Origin: Anaerococcus urinomassiliensis
GTDB taxonomy: Bacteria > Bacillota > Clostridia > Tissierellales > Peptoniphilaceae
Length of the DNA: 64,000 bases
Direction: 5' to 3'
NCBI RefSeq assembly: GCF_900128425.1
Contig: NZ_LT635782.1
Span: 1,247,691 to 1,311,690, forward strand
Position 1 is the stretch's first letter, and every line of letters begins with the position of its first letter. The translations under genes and the position numbers were made by a program. Positions 1 through 8,479 of the stretch are shown here, piece after piece. The notes under the pieces are model-generated. The model saw only the letters and a program-made list of their open reading frames with translations, had not been told where the DNA came from and ran no database searches.

Positions 1-2039
1 TATAGCAACCAGGGGTTGAAGTTCTCATCAGCATCTCTTGCTATAAGGGCCTTGATGGCTTCTTCGTTATCTGCCATTAGTTTGGCTTCGTCTTTTCTAT
101 TTAGCTCATACTTGCTGCCAAGCTCGTGAAGTAAGGCTTGGATATCTGCTAGGGTATTTGCTTCATCAGCTAGGGCAGCCTTTAATTCTTTGTCTGCCTT
201 GGCTAGGTTTGATTGGCCAAAGATGCCCTTGATGCCTTCTGAAATATTATCTATTAGAGATCTATCGTCTTCTTGTGGTTTTTTGCTTGCTTCTTTGGCT
301 TGGTTTAGGCTTTCATCGAAGCTTTCTAGGGCATTGTCTTTGATTTTGTCTTCAGGAGTTCTGAAGTCTTCTGTTGTTTCTGTTTCTACATTGTCATTTT
401 CAGCATTTGTAGTTTCTTTCCTGTCAGCTTCTTTTGTTTCTGTCACAGGGTCTTCTTCTGTTACTTGTTCTTCCGCTTCTTCTTTTTCATAGACTTCTGC
501 TAGTAATTGGTCTTCGTCAATATTTGCTACCTTGTAGGTCTCTTGGTTGAGTCCTGCTATGAGTCCTTGTACTATTTCTGCAAAGTCTTCTTTTGATAGG
601 TCTTTTGCTTGTGTTTTGAGATTTGCTAGGAATTCTTCGTACGTCATCTCATCATTATTGTAAGCGCTGAAAAGAGAGCTAATGTTATTGATTGTGATTT
701 CAACGACTGTATTTAGCTTTTCATTATTTTTGAAATTGTTGATGACGCTATCTCTGTTGAGGTTTATGGCAGATTTTGTTTCATCTGTGTCGTCTTCACT
801 AACTAGAGAATGATCAATTACAGCTTCGTTTGTTTCTGGGTCTATTGGTATGATTTTCTCTTCACTAGTACCCTTTGATTCTTCTGTTTTTGGATTTTCT
901 TCTGGCAGAGGATCTGCATCGTCCTCTTCTGATTTTTCTTCTGTCTTTTCTTCTTTATATATAGGGTTTGGAATTTTGGTTTGATTTAGAGAGTATTCTT
1001 TTTTATTTTCTGTAACTTTTGTTCTTAGTTCTACTTTGGCAATGTAACCCAGTGGAATTTGAAGTTTGAGACTTTCAGTAAATGGAATTTCTTTTGTAAA
1101 GTCTTCTTTTAATGAATAACCTTTTTCATTAGCTTGGTAGAATTCGACTTTAATTTGTGAGTCTGTGGCATCTTGAGCCTCATCAAGCTTGATGTCAGTT
1201 GTGAATTCTTTGTCATCTTCTGTGTGGATAAAATCAGTCCAAGTAATCTCTCCTGGATTTTCTCCTAGTAGATTTGAACTTCCTTCTTTATATATAGCAT
1301 TAACTTGATGGGTTGGATTTTCTTTTTCTTTTAGAGTCTCGATAATATCTTCTGCACCTACGCCTACCACTTCCATTTTGTCTATGCTTAGGGCATACCT
1401 ATCTTGATATAAATTAGCACCTGCTTCTGCTATGTTTATCTCAAGGTCCATGCTAGGAGTTTTGTCATCTATCTTAGCTAGTGATTCTTCTGATAATTTT
1501 GCGCTTAGGTAATAGACCAAATCCGCCTTGTCTGTTGTGACTCCTAGAGTCTCAAAGGCATCGTTGTTATATAGGATAGATGGTCTCTGTTCTTGATATT
1601 TGATTTCCACTTGCGAATTATCACTATGTATTTGACTTACATTTTCTAATTTCAAGTCTTCTAGGTCAGTGTTTTTGCTAATAGCAAAACTTGTAGTGAC
1701 CTTGTCATTGGATTCTTCATCCTTATCCTTTAGATGGACCTTGATCAAGTATTCAATTTGTCCAGTAGTTTTGGATAATCTTGCATATTTTTCTATTAGA
1801 TACTTGTCTGTTTCCTTTTTTGTAATTTCCGTTTCTAATAGAGTTTGGTCTTTGACTTCTTCGTCATTTTGACCTGTAGTATCAGTCTGAGCTAGTCCCA
1901 TAATACTAGCTGAAGCCTTGTATTTTCTCGTTTTCGTATTATCCAAGCCCATAGCAAATAGGTTAGTTGGAAATACTAAGATAAAAGCCAAACACATAGA
2001 AAAAGCCTTTATCAAAAAGTTTTTAACATTCCTTCTCAT
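1..2039 (-). CDS. Secreted surface protein, C-terminal part off the window edge
   Basis: Open minus-strand frame from an ATG at 2039 that is still open at base 1, so about 679 residues are visible and the C-terminus is missing. It begins MRRNVKNFLIKAFSMCLAF, a basic, hydrophobic signal peptide ending near NLFAMG. The rest is hydrophilic, with a long Glu/Thr-rich, probably disordered stretch in the second half. A segment with ITWTDF and FYQANEKGYSL motifs resembles ISWADS and FYHLTSEGYKL in the surface protein encoded at 3841-5595, so the two look like paralogues. No LPXTG motif can be checked because the end is outside the window. Exported and possibly wall-linked protein; specific function unknown. 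A sortase B gene lies at 11125. Confidence 0.8.
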   Translation of the reverse strand, partial: MRRNVKNFLIKAFSMCLAFILVFPTNLFAMGLDNTKTRKYKASASIMGLAQTDTTGQNDEEVKDQTLLETEITKKETDKYLIEKYARLSKTTGQIEYLIKVHLKDKDEESNDKVTTSFAISKNTDLEDLKLENVSQIHSDNSQVEIKYQEQRPSILYNNDAFETLGVTTDKADLVYYLSAKLSEESLAKIDDKTPSMDLEINIAEAGANLYQDRYALSIDKMEVVGVGAEDIIETLKEKENPTHQVNAIYKEGSSNLLGENPGEITWTDFIHTEDDKEFTTDIKLDEAQDATDSQIKVEFYQANEKGYSLKEDFTKEIPFTESLKLQIPLGYIAKVELRTKVTENKKEYSLNQTKIPNPIYKEEKTEEKSEEDDADPLPEENPKTEESKGTSEEKIIPIDPETNEAVIDHSLVSEDDTDETKSAINLNRDSVINNFKNNEKLNTVVEITINNISSLFSAYNNDEMTYEEFLANLKTQAKDLSKEDFAEIVQGLIAGLNQETYKVANIDEDQLLAEVYEKEEAEEQVTEEDPVTETKEADRKETTNAENDNVETETTEDFRTPEDKIKDNALESFDESLNQAKEASKKPQEDDRSLIDNISEGIKGIFGQSNLAKADKELKAALADEANTLADIQALLHELGSKYELNRKDEAKLMADNEEAIKALIARDADENFNPWLL

Positions 2040-2451
2040 TAATTTATCTCCCGTATATTTTTCCATTAATTTTATTATCTTCTAAAATTAAGAATCCCAA
2101 ATAGGGCTAACTTTAGCCCTTTGTTAGCACCATTATATCAGATTAATGTAATTTTGTATATATAGTGTAGGAAAATACTCGAATTTCATAAAGTAGTAGA
2201 AGTGTTGAAATATAAACATTTCCCAAAAATCATTTCTCCAATATAGCAGTAAATTTCCCAATATATTGAAAATATTTAAAAATGCTTGTTGTTATAGATA
2301 TAAAAAGGTAATGATAAGGGAATCTCTGAGATTTTATAAGTTATACTGGAATCGTTGGTAACAGAGTATTAGTTGGATGCTTAGAGAAAGCGAAGGATCT
2401 TTTATTTTTGCAAATAAATAAAAATCTGTTTTGTTTTTAATATAATTTGTA

Positions 2452-2489
2452 GGATCCTTCGGTCGCTTACGCTCCCTCGAGGATGACAA
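2452..2489 (-). repeat. Short palindromic repeat, family R1
   Basis: Family R1 reads, on this gene's minus strand, TGTCATCCTCGAGGGA, a variable middle, then CCGAAGGATCC. The ends pair (AGGAT with ATCCT, CGA with TCG), so each copy can fold into a hairpin. Further copies lie at 2639, 3242, 3622, 3676, 27799, 35685, 35928, 36118 and 36257, all in intergenic DNA. Confidence 0.8.
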
Positions 2490-2515
2490 GCGGGGGACTG
2501 TAGGGTTATGGGCTA

Positions 2516-2647
2516 CTTCGGCTTTCAGCCTCAGGATGACAGAGGGCGTAGTACATTTTCTCTATATACCACTCTCCATCTATTTCCACTGTCATGTTGA
2601 GCGTATGCGAAACATCTTATGGTGATTGGTACTTTGTGGGATCCTTC
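2516..2647 (+). repeat. 132-bp direct repeat, left copy
   Basis: Nearly identical to 3248-3379 (offset 732; I count two or three mismatches). It holds an R1-type hairpin, an anonymous spacer, a second palindrome type (R2, TGTCATGTTGAGCG at 2590) and the beginning of another R1. The two copies bracket the GIY-YIG gene. Confidence 0.85.
2590..2617 (+). repeat. Short palindromic repeat, family R2
   Basis: TGTCATGTTGAGCGTATGCG followed by AAACATCT. The ends AGATGTTTCGC and GCG..AACATCT are imperfectly self-complementary. A second copy is at 3322-3349, and a related form (GAGATTCTTCGCTAA..GCTCAGAATRACAG) is at 35993 and 36181. Confidence 0.7.
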
Positions 2648-2670
2648 GGCTTACAGCCTCAGGATGACAA
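2639..2670 (+). repeat. Short palindromic repeat, R1 variant
   Basis: GGATCCTTCGGCTTACAGCC then TCAGGATGACAA. This is the compact form of R1 with a short stem and the same terminal ATCCT/AGGAT pairing. Confidence 0.75.
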
Positions 2671-2744
2671 GGATGCTGGCTTCTGTTGGTTTTGTTGATA
2701 GTATAGGTTGGTTAAAATACACCACATCTATTGTGGGTCACTTG

Positions 2745-3116
2745 CTAAATAATTATTGCATCCATTTTTCTGTTATGTTCTTGTAAGTTTTCTTTATATA
2801 TTTGCCTTTCTTTAGGACTTAATATTGGTATGCCCCAATCTTTGCTTAGGTCTTCCCAATTAGGGTTGGTTGATTCAATTAAGGCTATTTTCTTAGATCT
2901 TAGTTTGGATTTTAATGTTTTTTCTCTCTTTATAGCTTCATTTGAATCAGCAAATTCCTCATAATAGACTAATTTCGTGCAATTATATTTATCTGTATAT
3001 CCACGCAAAAGATGTTTTTTGTGTTCAAACAGTCTATTCACAATGTTTCCTGTTACTCCTATATAAAGTGATTTGTTGTACTTGTTGGTTAGTATGTATG
3101 TATAGTATATTTTCAT
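2745..3116 (-). CDS. Standalone GIY-YIG endonuclease-family protein
   Basis: A 123-residue protein. The N-terminal YYTYILTN and SLYIGVTGN form the GIY-YIG core, followed by the conserved Arg/His region (RLFEHKKH), then KLVYYEEF and a REKTLKSKLRSKK helix. The end of the family domain carries the usual NPNWEDL motif. This is the short UPF0213/COG2827-type architecture: one nuclease domain and no DNA-binding extension. Family members are presumed DNA endonucleases; the substrate is generally unknown. Its setting is unusual: it sits alone in repeat DNA, bracketed by 132-bp direct repeats and many R1/R2 palindromes, which suggests it travels with or acts on those repeats (inference). The start is supported by a GAGG-type RBS (AGGAGG just upstream). 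Confidence 0.85.
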   Translation of the reverse strand: MKIYYTYILTNKYNKSLYIGVTGNIVNRLFEHKKHLLRGYTDKYNCTKLVYYEEFADSNEAIKREKTLKSKLRSKKIALIESTNPNWEDLSKDWGIPILSPKERQIYKENLQEHNRKMDAIII

Positions 3117-3247
3117 AAATTCCTCCTTGCTACTTTATCTATAATTACCCGTTTATATTACTTTATTATTGATATGATTATAAAACGTTAATACCATCTT
3201 TCGTTTTTAGCTAACAATCTTAAGGATAATGGTGTATTTGTGAGATC

Positions 3248-3379
3248 CTTCGGCTTTTAGCCTCAGGATGACAGAGGGCGTAGTACATTTTCCCTATATA
3301 CCACTCTCCATCTATTTCCACTGTCATGTTGAGCGTATGCGAAACATCTTATGGTGATTGGTACTTTGTGGGATCCTTC
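3248..3379 (+). repeat. 132-bp direct repeat, right copy
   Basis: Matches 2516-2647 base for base apart from two or three substitutions. Immediately downstream the two copies diverge: the left continues as a compact R1, the right as a long R1 arm followed by the 120-bp dispersed repeat. Confidence 0.85.
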
Positions 3380-3466
3380 AGTCGCTTACGCTCCTTTCTC
3401 GGTCAGCTTCGTTAGCCAAATCATATAGATTTGGAGTTCGAGACATTTGACCTACGTGCCAACCCA

Positions 3467-3590
3467 CCGTCATGTTTAATGATCTAACCCCATTTTTGAA
3501 AAAAATGGATGGTAGGTCAGATATCAGATTGTTTAAATGACAAGCCTGTCCGGCTAGTGGAGGACATTTGTCAAAATCTGATTGAGCGGA
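3467..3590 (+). repeat. 120-bp dispersed repeat, copy 1
   Basis: The reverse complement of 35761-35882 matches this stretch almost perfectly from ACCGTCATGTTTAATGA through AATCTGATTGA. It contains short inner complementary segments (CCATTTTT/AAAAATGG and AGATATCAGATTGTT). Both copies are framed by R1/R2 palindromes, so the block behaves as cargo within that repeat family. Confidence 0.8.
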
Positions 3591-3621
3591 TGCTAAACAT
3601 CCCACTGGATTGATCATATGT

Positions 3622-3711
3622 GGGATCCTTCGGCTTTCAGCCTCTAGGATGACTGGAGTGGGTTGTGGGTTTTGTGAGATCCTTCGGTCACATTCGTTCC
3701 CTCTAGGATGA
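3622..3711 (+). repeat. Two tandem R1-type palindromes
   Basis: Copies at 3622-3653 (compact) and 3676-3711 (long middle, GGTCACATTCGTTCCC). Both show GGATCCTTCGG or GAGATCCTTCGG at one end and AGGATGAC at the other. Confidence 0.75.
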
Positions 3712-3804
3712 CAGTGTCAGAGAAGGGATACTTTTACCTATGTTATTCCTTAATACTCCTCCTATTGTCAGTATGAGCTTTGGTGACAAATCTTTTTCAC
3801 ACAA

Positions 3805-3828
3805 AAATAACGCCCTCAGGCGTTATTT
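3805..3828 (-). terminator. Intrinsic terminator after the surface-protein operon
   Basis: Stem AAATAACGCC / GGCGTTATTT with a CTCA loop, followed on the minus strand by a T-rich run. It lies just beyond the stop of the gene at 3841. Confidence 0.8.
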
Positions 3829-3840
3829 GTATTATTCATC

Positions 3841-5595
3841 TTATTTTAGACTATCTAGCAAGTCACTTCTTAGTTCTAGGTTTTCTAGGTAGTAAGCTAT
3901 GGATGGGTATTCTCCTTTGATTTCTTCTTTTGTCATTGTTGTTTGCTTTCTTTCTAGAGGATCTAGAGTTACAGTTACAACATTTTCTAGTTTTTTATAA
4001 ACTTCTTTGGAGAAATCTTCCTTTACTATTACAAAGTGTGGGCTTATATAGTCCTTATTTTTCTCTTGGTTTTCTTTTACTGTTTTTTTTGTGTTTTCGT
4101 CAAATTTTTCTACATCTTCCAAGAGTTTGTCGATTTTTGCCAATTCTTCTGGGTGTTGGTCTAGATAGTTTGCTTCTTGGCCAAGTTCTACTTGTCTTAG
4201 GACTTCTAGTATTTGATTTGTTTGATCATTTAGAGTTTTTATTAAGCTTTGAGCCTCTTCTTCTTTTGTAGGTTCAGTCTTTGTTGTTATGAGCTTATTG
4301 TATTGGTCAGCTGTTATAACTTGTTTTAGGGTTTCTTCTATTTCTACCTTGATTCTTTCAAGTTTATTTGTTAGTTCAATGGCTGTTAATTCTTTTGAAC
4401 TTTCTGATTTTTCTTCACTCTTTGACTCATTCATTATTGTAGCTGGCAATTGAGCTTCATTTTCTTGCAAGATTTGGCTAATTTGTCCGCTTATGGAATT
4501 GATTTGTTGAGTCATTTCTTGGGCTTGGACTTCTTTTGTTTTAGCCTTGTTATCATCAACTGTTATTGTTTTGACTTCGCCAAGCTTTACTTCTTGTTTT
4601 TCTTCTGTTCTGTTAGTTTCTAAAGAATCTTGAGTTTTTTCGTTTGATACCAGAGTAGTTTTAATTTCCCTACTTGTATCATTTAGCTTTTCTGTATAAT
4701 CTTTTGCTTGATCTTCTTTTGTCTTGTCAGTTTCCAATAATTCATGTGTGTTTGTCTTATTATTTGTGACAATAGCATCATTTATTTGGTAAACTTCATC
4801 GCTTGGTAAGGCCTTTGTTTTAAATGATAACTTTACAAGGCTATGAGGAGCTATTTCTAAGTCTTTGATAGAGCCTAGGTCATAAGAATTTGATTCTTCT
4901 AGCTTGTAACCCTCGCTTGTAAGATGATAAAAATCTAGTGTTAATTTTTGATTTTCAAGGTCTTGGTTGGAGCTAACATTTAGGATATAGTCAGTTTTTA
5001 CCGGCTCATTAGTGTTATTTACAAGACTGTCCGCCCAGCTTATAGTTTCTGGGTCGGCATATTGACCTGATAGTCCTAGGCTTTTTGAGTCTTTCTTTAC
5101 TTCTTCTACTTCAAATTTGTCAGCATTTTTTACTAGTTTTGCGTCAACATGTGTGTGATCTTTATAGTCATTGTCATCCACAAGTACTAAATCAAAAGAA
5201 AGATCTTCAGTTTTCCCTTCTTTGATGTCAGCTGTTATTTTTAGTGTACTTTTTTCTTTTAAGTCTACTTTGATAGCCTTGCCTAATTCCGTGTCTATAT
5301 TTTGACCTTCTAGGCTCAAGTTTTCAATATTGCTTTGGCCTAGTTGGTATATATAAGCGATTAGATTTCCTTTTGCTTGGTCTTTATTGATATCAATATC
5401 ATAGGAAATTTTCTTGCCATCTTCTGATAGGCTCATTGTTAGAGATTTTTGGTAAGGATTAGTTTCTAACTTTGTTTCTGTAAGTATAATATCAGCTTGG
5501 TCTTGTTCACTTGCAAAAGCAGCCACTGGGCTTACTATTGACAGGGCCAATGCTATGGCTGTGTATTTTCTTAATCTTTTTCCTGTGTTTTTCAT
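3841..5595 (-). CDS. Secreted surface protein with coiled-coil region
   Basis: I start the gene at the ATG at 5595 (MKNTGKRLRKYTA) rather than ten codons upstream, because GGAGG lies at the right distance from it. This gives 584 residues. A clear signal peptide (ALALSIVSPVAAFASE) is followed by a beta-rich N-terminal half with ISWADS and FYHLTSEGYKL motifs shared with the protein at 1-2039. After that comes a Glu/Lys/Thr-rich, probably helical coiled-coil region to the C-terminus. There is no LPXTG or membrane anchor at the C-terminus. It is the last gene of the TelA/XpaC operon, 58 bases after TelA, and is followed by a terminator. Function unknown; probably a cell-surface protein displayed with that system. 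Confidence 0.75.
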   Translation of the reverse strand: MKNTGKRLRKYTAIALALSIVSPVAAFASEQDQADIILTETKLETNPYQKSLTMSLSEDGKKISYDIDINKDQAKGNLIAYIYQLGQSNIENLSLEGQNIDTELGKAIKVDLKEKSTLKITADIKEGKTEDLSFDLVLVDDNDYKDHTHVDAKLVKNADKFEVEEVKKDSKSLGLSGQYADPETISWADSLVNNTNEPVKTDYILNVSSNQDLENQKLTLDFYHLTSEGYKLEESNSYDLGSIKDLEIAPHSLVKLSFKTKALPSDEVYQINDAIVTNNKTNTHELLETDKTKEDQAKDYTEKLNDTSREIKTTLVSNEKTQDSLETNRTEEKQEVKLGEVKTITVDDNKAKTKEVQAQEMTQQINSISGQISQILQENEAQLPATIMNESKSEEKSESSKELTAIELTNKLERIKVEIEETLKQVITADQYNKLITTKTEPTKEEEAQSLIKTLNDQTNQILEVLRQVELGQEANYLDQHPEELAKIDKLLEDVEKFDENTKKTVKENQEKNKDYISPHFVIVKEDFSKEVYKKLENVVTVTLDPLERKQTTMTKEEIKGEYPSIAYYLENLELRSDLLDSLK

Positions 5596-5653
5596 GAATC
5601 CTCCATATTGACTATATAGTACCACAAAGCTAGACTATATTGCAATCATTTTC

Positions 5654-6802
5654 TTATTCTCCCCTGCTTTGAGGAGATAATGTCTTGGCTAATTCATTAC
5701 GTAGTTCTTCCTGGACCATAATGAGTTCTTTTTCTGCCTCTTTTCTTTGGTTTTTGGCATCTTCTTGGATTTGCATCGATTCTTCTATGGTAGCGATAAG
5801 ATTCTGGTTGACTTCCTTAATGGTTTCAACATCTATGGTGGATCTCTGGGCTTCTTTTTGGATTTCTACTGTGGAATTTCTCAAATTTTCAGAGTTTCTA
5901 CGCAAAAGCTCATTTGTTGTATCAGATACTTCCCTTTGCATCTCAACAATTTCTTGTTGGCGATTGAGTCCTAAGGCTATGACAACCTGACTTTTCCATA
6001 ATGGGATTGTGTTATTGATTGAATCAGTGATTTTGTCAGCTAAAAGCTGGTCGTTGTTTTGGATGAGCTTGATTTGTGGAGCTGTTTGCAAGGCCACTGC
6101 CTTTGATGTCTTAAGGTCAAATATACGCTTTTCAAAACGGTTGACATTATCTTCAAAATCACGAACGACTTGCATTGCCATAGGTTCATCAGAAGATTCA
6201 GCTTCCTTATATAGGGCTGGCAAAGTCTCACTTCTCATCTCTTCTATGGCTTCTTCGCCTGCTATGATGTATCTTTCTAGGTCCTTAAAATAGGCTATAT
6301 TTTCTTCATATAGTTTGTCAAACACACCAATATCTTTAAGCAGACCCATACGTGCTGATTCAAGCTTGGCAGATATCTTGTCAATTTGTGTTTCCATATT
6401 TTGGTATTTAGCCAAGTATTTTTCAACTTGTTTTTTGGGTCCACCAAAAAATTTGTCTAGAAAAGATTTCTCACCAAAGTTTTGGATGTCAGCATCATTT
6501 ACTTTTACAAGCAGGTCGCGCATTAAGTCCCCAACCTCACCAGTGTCTTTGGATCTTACTTCTGATAGGATTTCATCAGAGAATTTAGCTATGCCTTTTT
6601 GGGCATTGGTTCCGTATATGGATGGAAGTCCAGAATTTCTAAGGTCTATTTGATTCTTAATTTGGTCAATTTTTTGCCTGTCTTCTGGACTAATCTTTTG
6701 GACTATTTTTTCGGTAACCTCTGCAATTTCATTTTTGTCTAGGGTAATATCACTAGTCTTGCCGCCATCTTTCATCAAGTTGTCTAGAGAATAATCTGCC
6801 AT
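5654..6802 (-). CDS. TelA-family (toxic anion resistance) protein
   Basis: A 382-residue cytoplasmic, strongly helical protein. The sequence follows the TelA/KlaA/YceH family: an N-terminal LDKNEIAEVTEKI region, GLPSIYGTNAQKGI, then VGDLMRDL, the central VQKYLAKYQNMETQID-like helices and the C-terminal VVIALGLNRQQEIVEMQREV segment. It ends in a long predicted coiled coil (about 300-370). Family members were named for tellurite resistance, but a mechanism is not established; a role at the envelope under stress is often proposed. It lies 10 bases after the SBP-like gene and shares the operon with XpaC, the usual TelA partner. Confidence 0.88.
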   Translation of the reverse strand: MADYSLDNLMKDGGKTSDITLDKNEIAEVTEKIVQKISPEDRQKIDQIKNQIDLRNSGLPSIYGTNAQKGIAKFSDEILSEVRSKDTGEVGDLMRDLLVKVNDADIQNFGEKSFLDKFFGGPKKQVEKYLAKYQNMETQIDKISAKLESARMGLLKDIGVFDKLYEENIAYFKDLERYIIAGEEAIEEMRSETLPALYKEAESSDEPMAMQVVRDFEDNVNRFEKRIFDLKTSKAVALQTAPQIKLIQNNDQLLADKITDSINNTIPLWKSQVVIALGLNRQQEIVEMQREVSDTTNELLRRNSENLRNSTVEIQKEAQRSTIDVETIKEVNQNLIATIEESMQIQEDAKNQRKEAEKELIMVQEELRNELAKTLSPQSRGE

Positions 6803-6812
6803 GGTTCGCTCC

Positions 6813-7871
6813 TTATTTTATAATCTCCATTAATTTTTGCATTACTTCTATGTTTGGCATTTGCATTATTTTTGTTACTTGCCTTGCCATGCCTTTTACT
6901 TGGAAGTCATCTGGGTTTTCTGTGCCCGCCACTATTGTTCTAAATCCGTGTTCTTTCCATGCTAGGCTCTGGATGTCCTTATCCATGAGAGCATTTAATC
7001 CAACCTTTCCATTTTCTGTAAGGGCAATGTAAACGTGAGATGACCAAACTGTTGGTTCTGGATATAGGATAATCACATCATCTTTGATTTTTTCATACAT
7101 TTCTGCTTCTTGTTTAGAAAATTCTAATAGTTGGGATTCGTATCCAGCTATTATTGGAAAAGACCCTAGGCCCTGGCGTAGGAATTGGTTGAACATATCT
7201 ATTGACGAAGTTTGCATATAGCCAATTTGATTGTAGATGCGCTTGATATCAGAAGATATCTCGTCAACAGAATCCATAGTAACAGGTTTGTTGCCATTTA
7301 GGGCATTGGCCAAGAGACCTAAGAACATATTGCCTGAGTTTGATTGATTTGGATCTGTTGTATCTACTAGTATGGGACCATAAAGTTCTGATAGGCCAAT
7401 GTCTGCCCAAGTTTTTCCTTCTACCATTAGATTTGCTAGTTTTATCATATCTATGTAGCAAACACCCTCATCTTCTCTGACTACCCCTTGTTTCTTTAAG
7501 GTATCGACAACGATTTTTCTGGAATATAAAACTATGGGAGTGTTGAAGACTATCTCATTTTGCAAGTCTTTGCCGCCATTTTTCCTAAAAAGTTCTAGTG
7601 CCAATTGGCTTGATGGCCACAAGTAGTCCTTATCAGCCGTGTCAGCTTCTGCCATAGCAAGGGAACCTTCCTTACGATAGTCCATACTGAGTCCGTAGGA
7701 TTTTTTCACCTTGTCCTTAAAAGTTTGATTTTCTACTAGGGGGATTTTCTCACCACCTATAAAACCTGATATTGCAACATTATCTGGGGTCTGTTTATTC
7801 CAGTACATGTATCCTCCAGCTAGGGCAATTACCAGAAGTAAGACTAAAATCCCCCATTTTTTCTCTTTCAT
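6813..7871 (-). CDS. Membrane-anchored substrate-binding-protein-like protein
   Basis: A 352-residue protein with one N-terminal membrane segment (about 7-24, ILVLLLVIALAGGYMYW) and an extracellular domain of the type-2 periplasmic binding fold. Shared motifs with the SBP half of the gene at 8479 include LWPSSQ versus VWPASS, and QSNSGNMFLGLL versus QSNSGASAYLGFL, so the two are paralogues. No ABC permease or ATPase genes are adjacent, so a transporter role is not supported; a sensory or scaffold role is an alternative. It overlaps xpaC by 4 bases and precedes telA by 10. Confidence 0.75.
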   Translation of the reverse strand: MKEKKWGILVLLLVIALAGGYMYWNKQTPDNVAISGFIGGEKIPLVENQTFKDKVKKSYGLSMDYRKEGSLAMAEADTADKDYLWPSSQLALELFRKNGGKDLQNEIVFNTPIVLYSRKIVVDTLKKQGVVREDEGVCYIDMIKLANLMVEGKTWADIGLSELYGPILVDTTDPNQSNSGNMFLGLLANALNGNKPVTMDSVDEISSDIKRIYNQIGYMQTSSIDMFNQFLRQGLGSFPIIAGYESQLLEFSKQEAEMYEKIKDDVIILYPEPTVWSSHVYIALTENGKVGLNALMDKDIQSLAWKEHGFRTIVAGTENPDDFQVKGMARQVTKIMQMPNIEVMQKLMEIIK

Positions 7872-8479
7872 TTTATCTCTCCTCCAAGCTTAATAGTCTG
7901 CTCAAGTAGGTCTGTCTCTACCTCAAGTTGATTGATTTTGTCTTTATGGTAGGAATCACGTTGTTTATCAAATATTTCATTTAATAAATCAAGGGATTGG
8001 TTTGACTTCTCTTTTATCTCCTTGAACTTACCTAAGCTCACATTGGATTTTTCCAAATCACTGTAGTTTTTGACGATTTCACTTGCTGTTTTTACATAAT
8101 AGTCCAAAAAATATCTGGATCTAGATATTTCCCTAGGATTTTTCTCTAGGTAAAATCTTATATCTAGGCAAGTTTTGGTAAGTTTGCTAATTTTGCTAGA
8201 GATTTCAGTGTCTTTTATGTCTATGTTTAATGCCTTTAACTTTGCTATGTCAGCTTCAAAATCATTAAATATTTGATTGATCTCTTGGGCATTTTCTAAG
8301 GCTTCTATGTCAGTATTTCCAATCATTAGCTTTGGTTTGCCGATTAGATAAATTCCTATATATACACCCACTGCAAGTACGGCTGCTACTACAAAGTGCC
8401 AATGAAGGCCTAGGAGCAAACCAAAAAACGTAAATAGAGAAGCTAAGAGCGCCTTAAAGTTCCTAAGAAAGTCCTTCAT
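7868..8479 (-). CDS. xpaC: XpaC-family membrane protein
   Basis: A 203-residue protein with two adjoining membrane segments (about 10-27 and 29-47) followed by a cytoplasmic helical domain. The features (GLLLGLHWHFVVAA, then a GNTDIEALENAQEI region and helices to the end) match the XpaC family, annotated as 5-bromo-4-chloroindolyl phosphate hydrolysis protein. That name reflects an old phenotype; there is no visible hydrolase motif. XpaC genes are commonly neighbours of telA, as here. Overlaps the genes on both sides by 1 and 4 bases, so translation is likely coupled. Confidence 0.85.
   Translation of the reverse strand: MKDFLRNFKALLASLFTFFGLLLGLHWHFVVAAVLAVGVYIGIYLIGKPKLMIGNTDIEALENAQEINQIFNDFEADIAKLKALNIDIKDTEISSKISKLTKTCLDIRFYLEKNPREISRSRYFLDYYVKTASEIVKNYSDLEKSNVSLGKFKEIKEKSNQSLDLLNEIFDKQRDSYHKDKINQLEVETDLLEQTIKLGGEIK

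Larger units (their letters stand above)
2040..2744. other. Gene-free repeat-bearing region
   Basis: About 700 bases without a supportable gene. The first 400 are AT-rich and probably carry the promoter of the surface protein to the left. The remainder holds several short palindromic repeats (2452-2489, 2516-2540, 2590-2617, 2639-2670) and the left copy of a 132-bp direct repeat. Confidence 0.7.
3117..3840. other. Gene-free repeat cluster
   Basis: No supportable gene. Contents in order: R1 variant 3242-3273, right copy of the 132-bp repeat 3248-3379, a 120-bp dispersed repeat 3467-3590, R1 variants at 3622-3653 and 3676-3711, and a terminator at 3805-3828. Reading frames that cross this block simply translate the repeats. 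Confidence 0.75.

Noticed and set aside
190..492. Plus-strand Ser-rich frame
   Set aside because: Antisense shadow of the Glu/Lys/Thr-rich surface protein gene.
3378..3617. 79-residue frame across the repeat cluster
   Set aside because: It only translates R1 and the 120-bp repeat; no RBS, and its reverse complement appears in the copy at 35.8 kb.
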